Assembly (NCBI GenBank): GCA_039704465.1
Contig: JASFAU010000016.1
Coordinates: 744,001-808,000 of the forward strand
Source: Plasmodiophora brassicae
Lineage: Eukaryota; Endomyxa; Phytomyxea; Plasmodiophorida; Plasmodiophoridae
Direction of reading: 5' to 3'
Length of the DNA stretch: 64,000 nt
Part shown: positions 1 through 10,635 of the stretch, one piece after another
Layout: each line of letters opens with the position of its first letter
How positions within the stretch are numbered: the first letter of the stretch is position 1
Position numbers and translations under genes: made by a program
The notes under the pieces: model-generated
What the model was told of the DNA's origin: nothing
Database searches by the model: none
The model's input: the letters and a program-made list of their open reading frames with translations, nothing else

Positions 1-479
1 TTTCAAGTCAAACCAGCCGAGCAAGCGCGCTCGCGATAGTTGGGCACCAACAATCGCGAAAAAAATGCGTGGCGACGGTTGATAGTTGGGGCGATTGCAT
101 TTCGGACGGCAATCGCAATACTACACGGCTGATATACCATCACCGTTGGGACGTCACAGGGTGTACTCGCCGGCATTGCGCGAGTTGATCAACGACTTCC
201 ACTGCAGGTACCCAGACAAGCCAGGGCCTGGCCGTAAAGGGGGGGGGGGGCAATGTAACGCCCAGTTCCGAGCGGCCTTAACCTCCCAGCTCCGAGCGGC
301 CTTAAACCCATCCCGTCCGCCGCCGGGGACGTTACATCGGAGTCAGATCGAATTACAGGTTGTTATAGCTCGTATCACCGTTGTGCCTTCGCCTCGTCCC
401 TCGACCTTCGACTTAGTCAGCGCAACAAACGGGTTGATCGGTCAAGCCCGAATTTCTCCTCAGTTACGTGGGTCGCAAC
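1..479. other. Non-coding left edge, no gene recognised
   Basis: I find no protein family here. A run of ten or more G lies at about 240-250. A 20-odd-base unit containing CCGAGCGGCCTTAA is repeated twice in tandem around 265-305. TGTAACG at 254 and CGTTACA ending at 336 form short inverted ends, a pattern seen at retrotransposon LTR tips, but the 83-bp interval is too short for me to call it an LTR. Confidence 0.4.
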
Positions 480-1710
480 AAATTTGACGATGTGAAACTG
501 GCAGAATGACCAGAAGATATCGGGCAATGTCGCTGTAAGGACCTCTTCGACGATACGGACCGCGTTCCAGCGATACATGATGCAAGCGTATCCTGAGGTC
601 CTACTTGTTGACTCAACTCACAAGACCAACAGAAACGGGTATCAAGAATGTGTCCAGGACGGATTGTGCTCCTTAAAACGCTAAAAGCCGTCAACGTACC
701 GCAGTGGTGCAAATGTCAGGTTCTTTACCTTCAGAACGGCGGTCAGAATCTCTTTCGTTGATGACGAATTCAAGGCTACAAAGAAGGGAAATCCGGACCC
801 CAAACTTGTATGACCCAAGATGCCAAGCATTTGATACCCGTTTCTGTTGGTCTTGTGAGTTGAGACAACAAGTGGGACCTCAGAATACGCTTGCATCATG
901 TCTCGCTGGAACGCGCTCGTCGTGTCTATTCCGTGATTATGTCTGCAACGTTTTCCGCTTACGACGTGAACTGTTCCAACAAGGTTCTGATGTCATCGTC
1001 GCAGCCCGGGGGTCCAGATTCAGACGGGCGTTCAGATTGTGGATGTCTTTCATAATTATCCGTTTGCCTAGCGTGAACGATTCAACGTGCGAAAAACATT
1101 TGACGATATTAGCAGCATGCCTATGCGGGACGCCAACTCGTCTCGAGTCAACTTATTGTTTCCCTTGGTCTCGAGCATTATCGCGGCATCCTTGAACCTT
1201 CCGGTTTTCGGACAGCATGTCGTATGCGTCCTTATAGCATTCGTGCGAATGCCAGTGTACTGAAACTTCGTTAACCATTGTCAGGATTGATTTCACGATA
1301 AGCCTGACCTGCTCGACACATCGCAGGACGAAATCCTCCCTCCCCATGTCCCGTTTGGCAGCAAACTTTATGAATGCATTGCACCCGAGATACCTATAAT
1401 ACAATGTTAACCGTGAGGTTTGTCGTGAGCAGTTGGTGACACACCTGTAATTATGGCATGGACGAATGCCGCTGCCCCGGGACCTTGCGACACCACCATG
1501 GGTACGCTCCAGAAGTACCATCTGATATTTAAGCGATGTGTTAGTACATCGCGACCCGACGGGCTGCTGTCCCGTATGCGAAACGGTTGGAACCTCGCAT
1601 CGCAAATGATCTAATTGCAGCTTGGCATTCATGCCACGATTCAAATGTCGCTTCCCACGAAAACGTGGAATACTGGAAGAGCCCTGGAAACCCATTCCCA
1701 TATTCGGGAA
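480..1710 (-). mobile_element. Decayed Mutator-like (MULE) transposase remnant
   Basis: Reading the minus strand from about 1,700 downward, broken frames resemble a FAR1/MULE transposase. First comes an N-terminal stretch with SWHECQAAIRSFAMRG. Then follows a Cys/His-rich zinc-binding-like region (CNAFIKFAAKRDMG, then HWHSHEC) at about 1,400-1,220. At 899-690 there is a segment containing THKTNRNGYQMLGILGHTS and GSGFPFFVAL, like the start of the MULE transposase core (conserved 'TYKTN', 'hxxvGV', 'FPxAFAL'). Frames shift between the blocks and stops interrupt them, so no intact protein is possible. Part of the core is also present in inverted orientation at 561-645. The family call rests on motif resemblance only. 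I saw no terminal repeats. Confidence 0.5.
561..915. repeat. 85-bp inverted repeat inside the MULE remnant
   Basis: Bases 561-645 and the reverse complement of 831-915 agree over about 85 bp with only about five mismatches. Both arms encode the same transposase fragment (THKTNRNGYQ), one on the plus and one on the minus strand, separated by 185 bp. This could be a rearranged or nested insertion, or a fold-back derivative of the element. Confidence 0.8.
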
Positions 1711-2441
1711 GGACTGCATAATAAGGCAACAGAAACGCGAACCAGACGACCGGCGAACGAGGGACGACAATCGAGAGACACGCGGGCCGACAGCGACGAC
1801 TGGCGGCACGCGAAGACAATCGACAGGGGCAGGACTCGGACGACTGCGAATGAGTGACGACCGACGACAACCCACGACGATGACGACGGCACCCGACGAG
1901 AGGACCACGACCACGCCGAAACCCCAACGCCGACCGCGACAGCAAGCAAATGCGGACCGCGGCGGCGCGGCCTCCGCATTGTCCAGCGCCGCGAGCGACA
2001 GGCATGTTAGCGGCCTGTGGCCACCCCTCTAAAAACAAGACCCGCTTTGGTGGCCTGTTTGAAGAGCATGTAGGGTTCGTCGGTCCCCTACGGCCGGCGG
2101 TTCTACTTTAAAGAGGCCTAGTCACCGCCGAAGAGGTTCGGCGCCATACCTGTCGGTGTAGAGCGCAAGGCACGTACGTGTGATCGGCCACCGACCCGAC
2201 CAACGCAAGTGCACTGTGCATCCCTTGCGGGAAGACATTACGTAGGCGCGTAGGGCTGGGCGGGGCCTGCTACTGACGAGTACCGTTGTCGCGGTCGCGC
2301 GTGCGTGCATGCGCGCGGCCGGCGCAATCCGATGATAGGCTGGCGCCGCCGCGTGCTGGGCCGCCGCCGTCATTGGCCAGCGCCGCGCGTCCCGGATAGT
2401 CCGGATCCGGGGCGGCGCTCCTGCGGCACGCTCCGATCGAC
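1711..2441. other. Non-coding region upstream of carrier gene
   Basis: No gene recognised in about 730 bp. The open frames here on both strands carry simple Arg/Thr/Asp-rich sequence typical of GC-rich non-coding DNA. It probably contains the promoter of the mitochondrial carrier gene that follows. Confidence 0.4.
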
Positions 2442-3498
2442 ATGGCGGTCGACGTCGAAGCGACGTCGCCGGCGCCACCTGGTGATCAGGTCGACGTCGT
2501 CGTCGCCGATCGGCGCCTGCTTCCGACGGCGCTGGCCTCGGGTACGGCGGGTCTGCTGGCGCGCATCCCGCTGCACCCGCTCGACACGATCAAGGCGCTG
2601 CAGCAGACGCACGGCGGCACCGTATGGGACCTGGCGCGTCGGACGCCGCTCTCCGTCCTGTGTCGGGGCCTGCCGCTAACGGCCTGCGGGTCCATCCCGG
2701 CCGGCGCCTTGTACTTCTGCACCTACGAGTACGCGAAGCGCTCGTTGCAGGAGCGGCAGCAGGTGCCGGCGGTGCCGGCCCATTTCCTCGCCGGCATGGC
2801 CGCCGAAACGGTCTCCTGCGTCCTGTGGCTGCCGATCGATGTCGTCAAGGAGCGCCGGCAGACGGATCGCCTGGGGCGCTACCGATCCGACCTGGACGCC
2901 CTGCGGCAGGTCTGGGCGCGCGGTCCCGCCGCCCTGTACCGCGGGTACCTGGCCACGCTGGCCAGCTTCGGTACAGACGTCGCGTCATCGGCCCTGTCGC
3001 AGTCGGCGAGCACTGACCCGGGGCGTGCGTATAACGTACAGGGCCCTTCACGGGCGTATACTTCGCCTGCTACGAGGTCCTGCGCGCCCGTTTCGTCGCG
3101 TTGCCCGGGCAGGCGGCGCCGAACCCGGGCGCCGTGCTGGCCTGTGCGGCTGCCAGCGGGGCGACGGCCGCCGCCCTGACCAACCCGCTCGACATGGCCA
3201 AGCTGCGCATGCAGGTCGGCGACGACGTCGCGTACCGTCGCCAGTACCGGACGCTGGTGTCCGCCCTGCGCGCCATCGTGCGGCAGGACGGCCCGGGCGC
3301 CCTCCTGCGAGGCATCCCCGCCCGTATCGCATTGTAAGGCGGACGCCGGTCGATCTCCCCGCATGCCTTGTATTCGCCCTGCCTGCATCTGACGCTCGCG
3401 TGTCTCTGCCCACGCGTTTGCACAGCCACGCGCCGGCGACCGCCCTCACCATGACGCTCTACGAGCAGCTCGTCGTCGCGTACCATGCCCTGCTATGA
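2442..3498 (+). CDS. Mitochondrial carrier (SLC25) family protein
   Basis: Predicted to be a six-helix solute transporter of the inner mitochondrial membrane, with 297 residues, the usual family length. The three repeats each carry the family signature: PLDTIKALQQ, PIDVVKERRQ and PLDMAKLRMQ. The C-terminus RGIPARIAFHAPATALTM is typical of the last helix. The model has three exons: 2442-2970, 3042-3333 and 3426-3498, with introns of 71 nt (GTACAG...ACAG) and 92 nt (GTAAGG...GCACAG). Both junctions restore the frame and a conserved stretch. The ATG at 2442 opens the frame and leaves about 25 residues before the first repeat. The substrate cannot be told; the C-terminal motif has some similarity to mitoferrin- and SAM-carrier-like members. 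Confidence 0.9.
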
Positions 3499-3587
3499 AT
3501 GTCGACGACGCCCGGAGGAGCACCTACACACGCAGGCGCCCGCCCACATCCCGTACTCATATCGGCATATCAGTCGCAGACCGTGCG

Positions 3588-4240
3588 TATGGAATTGTTA
3601 AAAACAGAGAATGGCTGGTTGAGTGTAAAATACATGTATTTTACACGTAAAAAACATGTTTAAAACAGCAGGGGGCTGCGCCCCCCGCGCAGTACGCCTT
3701 CATACCATGGTCACGGTCCTGACAACCCGACCAGATTCGATGACCTCTTCGTCACCAACGGGGTACAAGTGTGTGTCCGAAATCGCCTCGGGAAGTGTGC
3801 CTGGCTCGGCAATGCCAACGAACCCTGCGAACTCCAGTCGAGTTGCGTCTTCGTCATCGGAATCATCGTCTGGCTCTTCGTCAAATTTGACGAAGAGCCT
3901 TAGGCGAAGCAAGCGACCGGCCGGTTCAACGTGTGAAGGGAGTCATCTCGCGTATCTTTGTACGGCGAGTCATCTGGGCACTTTAATGCGATCCCAGTTC
4001 CTTGTTCGACGTTGCATCCCGATAGTCGAGCGCGTAGCCGGGAGTGCACGTGGTTGCAGGGCTCGTGATTCCGCTCGCCCCCGACGACGACGACGCGCAC
4101 GCGCAACGAAGGCTCTGGGACGGATCGGGAAACCCTTACGTTACCTGTATTTTACAGTGTAAAGTTGGTTCCTGGGTAGTGTATTTTACACGTAAAAAAC
4201 AGGCTTGTAAAAAACACCCCTTCATTACAACAATTCCATA
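3588..4240. mobile_element. Small non-autonomous DNA transposon with 8-bp target duplication
   Basis: The 653-bp element begins TATGGAATTGTT (3588-3599) and ends with its exact complement AACAATTCCATA (4229-4240). It is flanked by identical ACCGTGCG at 3580-3587 and 4241-4248, a perfect 8-bp target-site duplication. The sub-terminal parts are AT-rich and share TGTATTTTACACGTAAAAAAC at 3635-3656 and near 4180-4201. The left end also holds a perfect 24-bp palindrome at 3623-3646. The interior has no intact transposase. A 70-codon minus-strand frame (3700-3912) with an acidic stretch is the only coding-like remnant. An 8-bp duplication is typical of hAT-like elements, but the superfamily is unproven. 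Confidence 0.85.
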
Positions 4241-4404
4241 ACCGTGCGCCTGGACCCGCGTTTATGTCAGTACATCGGCCGACTGTGCCCTGTGCCCATC
4301 ATAGTGCAGGCCGCTGGCGCGCTGCCCCCCTTCCCCCTCGCAACAGATATGGCGCGCAGGTCGACCTTCTGGAATCTTCCACAGGATCGGCCGGCGTCGC
4401 GTCG

Positions 4405-6078
4405 ATGGCGGGTTCGGATCGCGCGGCCATGCCGGATGCGGCGGCGGCGGCGGCGTCACCGTCGGACCACTGGGCGCCGGTGCCCGCCTCCGCCCAGGCG
4501 CAGCGCACGTACAACCCGATCCGAGCAGGCAGGTGACACGTCCTAGGTCGGCGTTCGCTGCGGGTACTGACGTCGTTGTCCCCTGGGCGCCTCTCCCCAC
4601 GTAGTCGTCGACAAGCTCCGGGTCGATGGCAACCCGGACCTGCCCCTCATCCCGCTGTCCATTGGTACGCCGCGTCCCGGCCGCCGCACCGCCTTGCTGA
4701 TTCGGCGATGTGTACAGGCGACCCGAGCACGTTCGGGAACCTGCCCCCGTCGCCGGTCGCCTGCGAATCGCTGCGCGCCGTCCTGGATGCTGGCCGGCAT
4801 CACGGGTACCCTCCGTCGATTGGGTACGCCGATGCCCGTGCGGCCGTCGCTTCCTGGCACAACACGCCTGAATCACCACTGACCGCCAACGATGTCGTCC
4901 TGGCATCCGGTACGTAGAGCACCGACCACCAAAGTGGGCCCGTGTATATATAACGCGGGCGGCAGGCGGAAGCGGTGCCATCGACCTGTGCATGACGGCG
5001 CTGCTGAACCCGGGCGACTCCCTGCTGATCCCGCAACCCGGGTTCTCATTGTACACCACACTGGCCCTGTCGTACGGGTACGTGCCCAGGTACTACGACC
5101 TGCGACCCGACCAGCACTGGCAGGCCGACCTCGACCACGCTGCCTCGCTGGTCGACGCAACGACGCGCGTCCTGATCGGTACGGATACAACCGCCGCCTG
5201 GCGCCGCATGCAACGCGCGCGTCTGACGTGCCGCCTGCAGTGAACAACCCGTCGAACCCGTGCGGGACGGTGTACTCGCGCGACCACCTCGTCGAGTTGC
5301 TCGAGTTCGCCCAACGACATCGCCTCGTGGTCATTGCCGACGAGATCTACGGACGGATCGTGTTCGGAACCGGCGCCCAGGTCCGCTCATCGATACAGCG
5401 TTTGATTGCCCCGTCGCGGTCTGACGGTCCATTGTTGTGTGAGGTGTCCAGTTCCATCCGATGGGCCCACTGTCGCGATACACGCCGGTCCTGACCGTCG
5501 GCGGCCTGGCCAAGGAGTTCCTGGTCCCTGGTTGGCGCCTCGGCTGGATCCTGATTCACGATCGGCATCAGCAGCTGCGGCACATACGACCGGCCATCAC
5601 GCAGCTGTCGCAGATGATCCTCGGGCCCAACTCGCTCGTGCAGGCCGCCCTGCCCGCCCTCTTCGGCAGCGTCCCCGACGCGTACTTTGCCGACCTGTGC
5701 CGCGTCCTTCGCGACAATGCGGAGCGGTGCGTCCGGCACATTGACCGTATCGAGGGCCTGTCCTGTGTCGCACCGCAGGGTGCCATGTACCTCATGGTCC
5801 GTCCGTACCTGTGCTATGCCTCTCAACTGGCGGCAACACGCCTGACTGTCGCACAGGTTCGCATCGACCTCGGCGCGTTCGCCGGGTTCCAGAACGACAT
5901 GGATTTCAGCCAGGCCCTGCTGACGGAGCAGTCCGTCTTTGTCCTGCCGGGGACGGCGTTCCGCGCGCCCGGCTTCTTCCGCATCGTGTACTGCGCGCCG
6001 GGCCCGGCCCTCGACGAGGCCTTCGACAGGATACGCGCGTTCTGCCGCCGGCACCACCGGGGGGCGACGACCACCTGA
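4405..6078 (+). CDS. TAT: Tyrosine aminotransferase-like PLP enzyme
   Basis: Class I/II pyridoxal-phosphate aminotransferase, expected to move the amino group of tyrosine to 2-oxoglutarate; 431 residues. Family landmarks appear in order: NPIRAVVDKL, IGDPSTFGNLP, GYPPSIGYADAR, NPGDSLLIPQPGFSLY, NNPSNPCG, ADEIYG, the PLP-lysine region VGGLAKEFLVPGWRLGWI and QGAMYLMV. Seven exons: 4405-4528, 4605-4664, 4718-4909, 4966-5178, 5241-5380, 5452-5796 and 5857-6078. Intron 1 (4529-4604) appears to be GC-AG (GCAGGT...GTAG), since no GT donor keeps the frame. The ATG at 4405 was chosen. An upstream in-frame ATG at 4264 would add 47 residues with no recognisable family sequence. Confidence 0.92.
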
Positions 6079-6295
6079 ATATGCGCCCCGCCGACCCATG
6101 GGCCGCAATGGCAACACGTCTGACTAAACTGTTTGCCCCCCGCATTGGATGTGGCCCTCCTCGTGCGTGGCCGAGTGCAGCAGTGGCTGGCTGGCAGTGG
6201 CGTCTGGCGCGGCTCTGGGGCGGCCCGCGGGCGCCGGGCGCAGCTCGCGGACTGCGCCGCTAGTCAAGGGGCGGCAACCGTTAACCGCCGTCGTC

Positions 6296-7064
6296 ATGAC
6301 CGACACCGACCGTGCCTGCCTGGGCCAGACGATCCAGTACTGTGGCGCCTGCACGATGCCGCTCGAGGTGTACTATCCCGTGACCTGCCCGCAGTGGCCC
6401 CGTTTGCCTGCCGTCTGACACGGATCTCTGCCATTGGTCAGTACTGCGAGTTCAGCCCGACGTTAGAGACGAAATGCAGGGCGTGGCGCGCCGCCCATCG
6501 CACGGACGCCCTGTCCGACGGCGTACAAGACCTGGCCATCGCCGACCGGTCTGAACCCGCCACCGACAAACCGCCCGCGTCCGCGGGTTCAGCGTCGGCG
6601 GCGCCTGCCGAGAAGCGCCCAGGTAAGGAGTCGAGCGCCGCCCCAGGCGTGTTGTCGTCCATTCGACCGTCAGACGACGACGCTGACGTTGTACCTGCTG
6701 CGTGATCGTAGCCGACAAGGCGCAGGGCACCCGCGTCCTGGTGTCGCGCCTGGTCCGCAAGAACAAGACGGTGACGGTGGTGCAGAACGTCGCCGACGAG
6801 AAGAAGGTCGCCAAGGCCCTGGCATCCCGATTCGCCTGCGGCGCGTCGATCCTCAAAGGCCCGCCGCCGGGCATCTACATCCAGGGCGACGTCGTCGACG
6901 ACGTCCCACAGTACGTCCATCTGTGGGGCCAGCCGCATCCAGCGCGCGCCTGCTAACCGTCCTGCTGTGTCACGCACAGGTTCCTTGTCGACAAGTTCAA
7001 CCTGGCCGAGGACGCGGTGCTCTTCTTCGACCCGAAGAAGAATAAAACATCGCCCGCGTTCTAG
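6296..7064 (+). CDS. DENR: Density-regulated protein, SUI1 domain
   Basis: DENR works with MCT-1 in re-initiation and recycling of 40S ribosomal subunits. The 178-residue product has the N-terminal cysteine-rich motif QYCGACTMPLEYCEFSP, matching the family's CGVC...YCEY pattern. A low-complexity middle follows. The C-terminal SUI1 domain has VTVVQNVADEKKVAKAL, FACGASI and IYIQGDVVDDV, ending in a Lys/Asp-rich tail. Four exons: 6296-6367, 6442-6622, 6712-6910 and 6980-7064 (introns 74, 89 and 69 nt). The first intron falls inside the cysteine motif, and removing it is what restores the family sequence. ATG 6296 starts right at the conserved region. Confidence 0.93.
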
Positions 7065-7167
7065 GCGCGCACGTGCACGTCTGTCTGCCGCTATACCTCA
7101 TGCGTCGTGTGTGTGTGCGTGTATCGGGCGCGCTACCGCCGTCGTGCTGTATATGGACTGCCCCCCG

Positions 7168-7860
7168 TCAGTCCTCGTCGCTGCTAATCTCGTCGAGCGG
7201 GTTCCCGGATCGCTTCTTCATGACCCTGTAGAACTCGTCGGGCGAGATCTGATCGTCGTTGTCGCGATCGGCCTCGTCAATCATCTCCTGGATCTCTTCG
7301 TCTGTCCTACGGGCACGAACGCACAGAGGTCAGGGGCGACGTCGGGCCGTCGTTTGCACATCGCGCCCGGCGCCGTACAGTTTCTCGCCGAGCTCCTGGC
7401 AGACGCGTTTCAGGTTGCGGAACGTGATGAAGCCGGTGTTGTCCGCGTCGAACAGCTGGAACACCTTCATGACCTCCTCCTTCGTGTCGCGCTGGCTCTA
7501 CGAACCGCGTCGAGTCACGATGGCGTCGTCGCGGTGCCCCGAGCGGCGCGGGCCACGTACCATCTTGCCGGTCATCAAGCGGACGAACTCGTTGAACTCG
7601 ATCTCGCCGCTGCCGTCGGAGTCGACCTCGCTGAGCATGCGCCTGATCTCGTCCTTCTTGACGTCGAAGCCGAGCGCCCGCATGGCCGCCTGCAACTCCT
7701 TCGCGTCGATCGTCCCGGAGTGGTCCGTGTCGAACAGGCTGAAGGCCTCCTTGATCTCGACGAGCTGGTCCTCGGTCAGGTTGTGCTGCTCGCTCCCCTT
7801 CGCCGCCCGGTTGCCGAGGCCGACATTCACGGACGATGACGTCGGCGCCGCCGCTGCCAT
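7168..7860 (-). CDS. CETN: Centrin, four EF-hands
   Basis: Calcium-binding protein of basal bodies and centrosomes; 185 residues. There are four EF-hand loops. [12 protein letters not shown] and [12 protein letters not shown] keep the canonical acidic positions. [12 protein letters not shown] has Asn at position 12 instead of Glu, which would weaken calcium binding. [12 protein letters not shown] is again canonical. The junction [16 protein letters not shown] is classic centrin. Three exons on the minus strand: 7860-7561, 7497-7379 and 7306-7168, with introns of 63 and 72 nt (GTACGT and GTACGG donors). The ATG at 7860 gives a short Ala/Ser-rich head. An upstream GTG-led extension was ignored. 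Confidence 0.95.
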
Positions 7861-7973
7861 GGACGAACCGGCCGGCCGCTGACTGTCTGCCGCCGTTGCC
7901 AGAGTCGTCGTCGACGGGGGAAGGGAGGTCGCGCGCACACCACCCCCCACATCATCATCGTCTACCCTAGCGC

Positions 7974-8764
7974 CTACCTACCCACCAACCTACGGTACAC
8001 GTATGGGCAATCGCCGTCTGTACGAGGGACAAGGCGTTCCAGGTCGGGGTCGACGCGGACGCGATAGTCGGCGTAGTCGAACGATGCGGCGACGGCGTCG
8101 ACGAGGTCCTGCTGGACGGCATGCAGGTCGACGGGGGCGCCCACCTCCCTGGCGATGCTGGTGACGGAGAGGCCCTCGCCGGGCGGTATGCCGCACGGGA
8201 CGATCCGGCTGAAGTGCTGCAGGTCGGGGTCAACGTTCACCGACAGGCCGTGCATGGTCCGCCAGCGCGAGCAGCTGATGCCGACGGCGGCCACCTTGCG
8301 CGTGCCGACCCAGACGCCCGGGTACTGGTCATGGCGGTCGCCCTCGACGCCGTACCGTCGCAGGACGTCGATCACGAGTTGCTGTCGTGTGCGCGCGCGC
8401 GCGTGTCCCGATCAGCAGGGCGGGTGCGCGCGCCGGCGATCGTACGTACCTCCAGGGTGCGCACGTACCATCGCAGGTCCAGGCGGTGGCGGTGCAGGTC
8501 GACCAGCGGGTAGACGACAACCTGCCCGGGGCAGTGACAGGTGACCTGGCCGCCGCGTTCGACGCGGACGACGTCGATGTGACGCAGGTGGTCGGGCGGC
8601 GTGCGACGCCCGGCCGTGTACACCAGCGGGTGCTGGCACACGATGATCGTGTCCCGGTCCGCCTGTGGCGCCGCCGCCAGCACCGCCCGCTGCCAGCGCC
8701 ACGCGTCCGCATACGCCAGCAGGCGCCGCCGGAACACGTAGACCGTCGCCGCGCGCGACACCAT
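7974..8764 (-). CDS. LIPT2: Lipoyl(octanoyl) transferase, LipB family
   Basis: Transfers octanoate from acyl carrier protein to lipoyl domains, normally in mitochondria, the first step of lipoate synthesis; 240 residues. Family motifs seen: [45 protein letters not shown] (with the conserved Lys) and [10 protein letters not shown] (with the catalytic Cys). Two exons, 8764-8450 and 8381-7974, are separated by a 68-nt intron (GTACGT...GACAG) that joins [13 protein letters not shown]. The short Arg-rich N-terminus could be a mitochondrial targeting sequence. Confidence 0.93.
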
Positions 8765-9153
8765 GGCACGCGTCGTCGTCGTCGTCGTCGTTCGTCGCCG
8801 GCGGATTTTGTTGCACCTCGCGGACCTGGGCCTGGATACGCGTCCCCCTTCGGATCGATCGTGCGCGTCGCGCCCTGCAGACGCTGCAGCGCATTACTCC
8901 CCGTCACCCTGTCGGCGCAGCAACAAGCCGCCCATCGACGCTGCTCACGTCCGGGGGCGCACCTGTCCCCGACCGACGCCGAGGCCCGTGCCCCCCACAC
9001 CCGACCTCCTCTTGGCCCTCATCCACATACACGCGCCGGCACCGTTGTACTCAGCACATCATCTGGGTAGGCGGGCGCACCGCGTGCCTGTGTTCCATGA
9101 TGGGTACAATCGGCAGTAGATAGGTTGGGCTTTAGGGGTCGTATCAGGCGTGG
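8765..9153. other. Intergenic region between LIPT2 and HCF101-like gene
   Basis: 389 bp between two minus-strand genes. It must contain the LIPT2 promoter and the 3' end of the next gene. A GTC-repeat stretch lies at about 8,768-8,792. No coding signal was recognised. Confidence 0.5.
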
Positions 9154-10635
9154 TCACCGATCCAGGGTCGCCGACCGGAGGACATCGTACGTGTAGATGG
9201 ACGACCTGTGCCCGTCGCTCCAGTGCACGGCGACGGCGTAGTTGCCCATCTCGACGGTGCCGACCGCGCGGACGTCGTCGGGTGCGGCGGGCCCGATCCG
9301 CTCGCCCGTCATCTCGTGCAGGCACAGCGCGCACCGGCACCGCCGACGCAGGTCCCCGGCCCGGATCACGCTGCCGTCGACGCGAACGTCGCCCTGCCCG
9401 TCGATCGTCACGGCCGGCTTCGCGTCCCCGTCCAGCAGGCGCGCCTCGACGCGCTCGTGGACGTCGCGGCAGAATTGCATCAGGTCGTCCCGCACCGCCT
9501 TCGTCGACGCGTCGCTCGACAGGGCGAACGGCGTACCCTGGTCGGCGCCGGCGGCGATGTCGGGGACGATCGGGATGTCGACGGTGAGCGGGATCCCGTA
9601 CCGGTCGAGGCGAGCGGCGTGCTGCGCGCCCCCGCCGAACACGTCGTGCCGGGCCTGGCAGTGGCCGCAGACAAAGTAGGCCATGTTGTTGACGGCGCCG
9701 ACGGTCGGCACGGCCAGCGCGTCGAACATGGCGAGGCCCTTGCGCGCGTCGACATGCGCCAGCACCTGCGGGGTCGTCACGACAATGTTCGCCGTCAGCG
9801 ACGTCGCCTGCATCAGCGCCAGGTGGATGTCGCCCGTGCCCGGCGGCAGGTCGACGACCAGGTAGTCCAGGTCGCCCCAGGCCGTCCCGAGCGCCATCTG
9901 CTGGACGACCTGGGACGCGAGCGGCCCGCGCATGACGGCCGCCTCGTGGCGGGTCGGCGACAGGAACCCGTACGACATGAGGCGCAGGCCGAATTGCTCG
10001 GCGGGGACGGCGCCGCGCCCGTCGGGCGTCCGCTGCACGCGACGATCCACGTCGCCAATCATGGTCGGCAACGACGGGCCCTGCAGGTCGGCGTCCAGCA
10101 AGCCGACCTTCATGCCGAGCGCCGACAGGCTGCACGCCAGCGCCAGCGACACGGTCGACTTGCCCACGCCGCCCTGAACGTACGCGTCCGTCGGTCATCA
10201 TTGACGAAACCGGGGGGACGCATCACACGACACGGCGACCTTGCAGGACGACACGCCCAGGATCGAGCGGACGTCGGCGAGGCCGGCGCGTCGCTCCGGG
10301 CGCCCTGGCTGCTGCTGCTGCTGCTGCGGGGCGACGGGCGGCGCCATGCGAACGTGCACGTCCTGGACGCCCTCGACATTCGCCAGGGCGGACAGGACCT
10401 GGCGGCGCACGGCGCGGTAGTGCCGGTCCGGGTCCAGCTCGACGACGACGGCGGACGCGCGCTGGGCCACGCCGCGGACAACGCCGGCGTACACGATATC
10501 GGCGTCCTGCTCCGGGTGCCGCACGCCCTGCAGCGCCGACCAGCAGCGCGCCTCTAGCTGCGTCCGCGTCGGCGCACCCGACGACAGCAGGCGACGATGA
10601 CGGCGACGAACCGCCTTGGCCAACCGGCGGCGCAT
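9154..10635 (-). CDS. HCF101: Mrp/NBP35-type Fe-S scaffold ATPase with DUF59 and DUF971 (HCF101-like)
   Basis: P-loop ATPase that assembles or carries Fe-S clusters; 471 residues. It starts with a basic head (MRRRLAKAVRRRHRR) that could target an organelle. A DUF59/MIP18-like domain and a short poly-Gln run follow. The Mrp ATPase core has GGVGKSTVSLALA, LLDADLQGPSLPTM, YLVVDLPPGTGDI and a VCGHCQ cysteine pair. A C-terminal DUF971 domain contains CRCALCLHEMTGERI. This three-part layout is that of plant HCF101. Exons 10635-10240 and 10173-9154 are split by a 66-nt intron just before the P-loop. The ATG at 10635 is the first in frame after non-ATG codons. Confidence 0.92.

Noticed and set aside
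5400..5460. Frameshift in the aminotransferase near the PLP region
   Set aside because: A 71-nt intron (5381-5451, GTCCGC...TCCAG) restores the family sequence.
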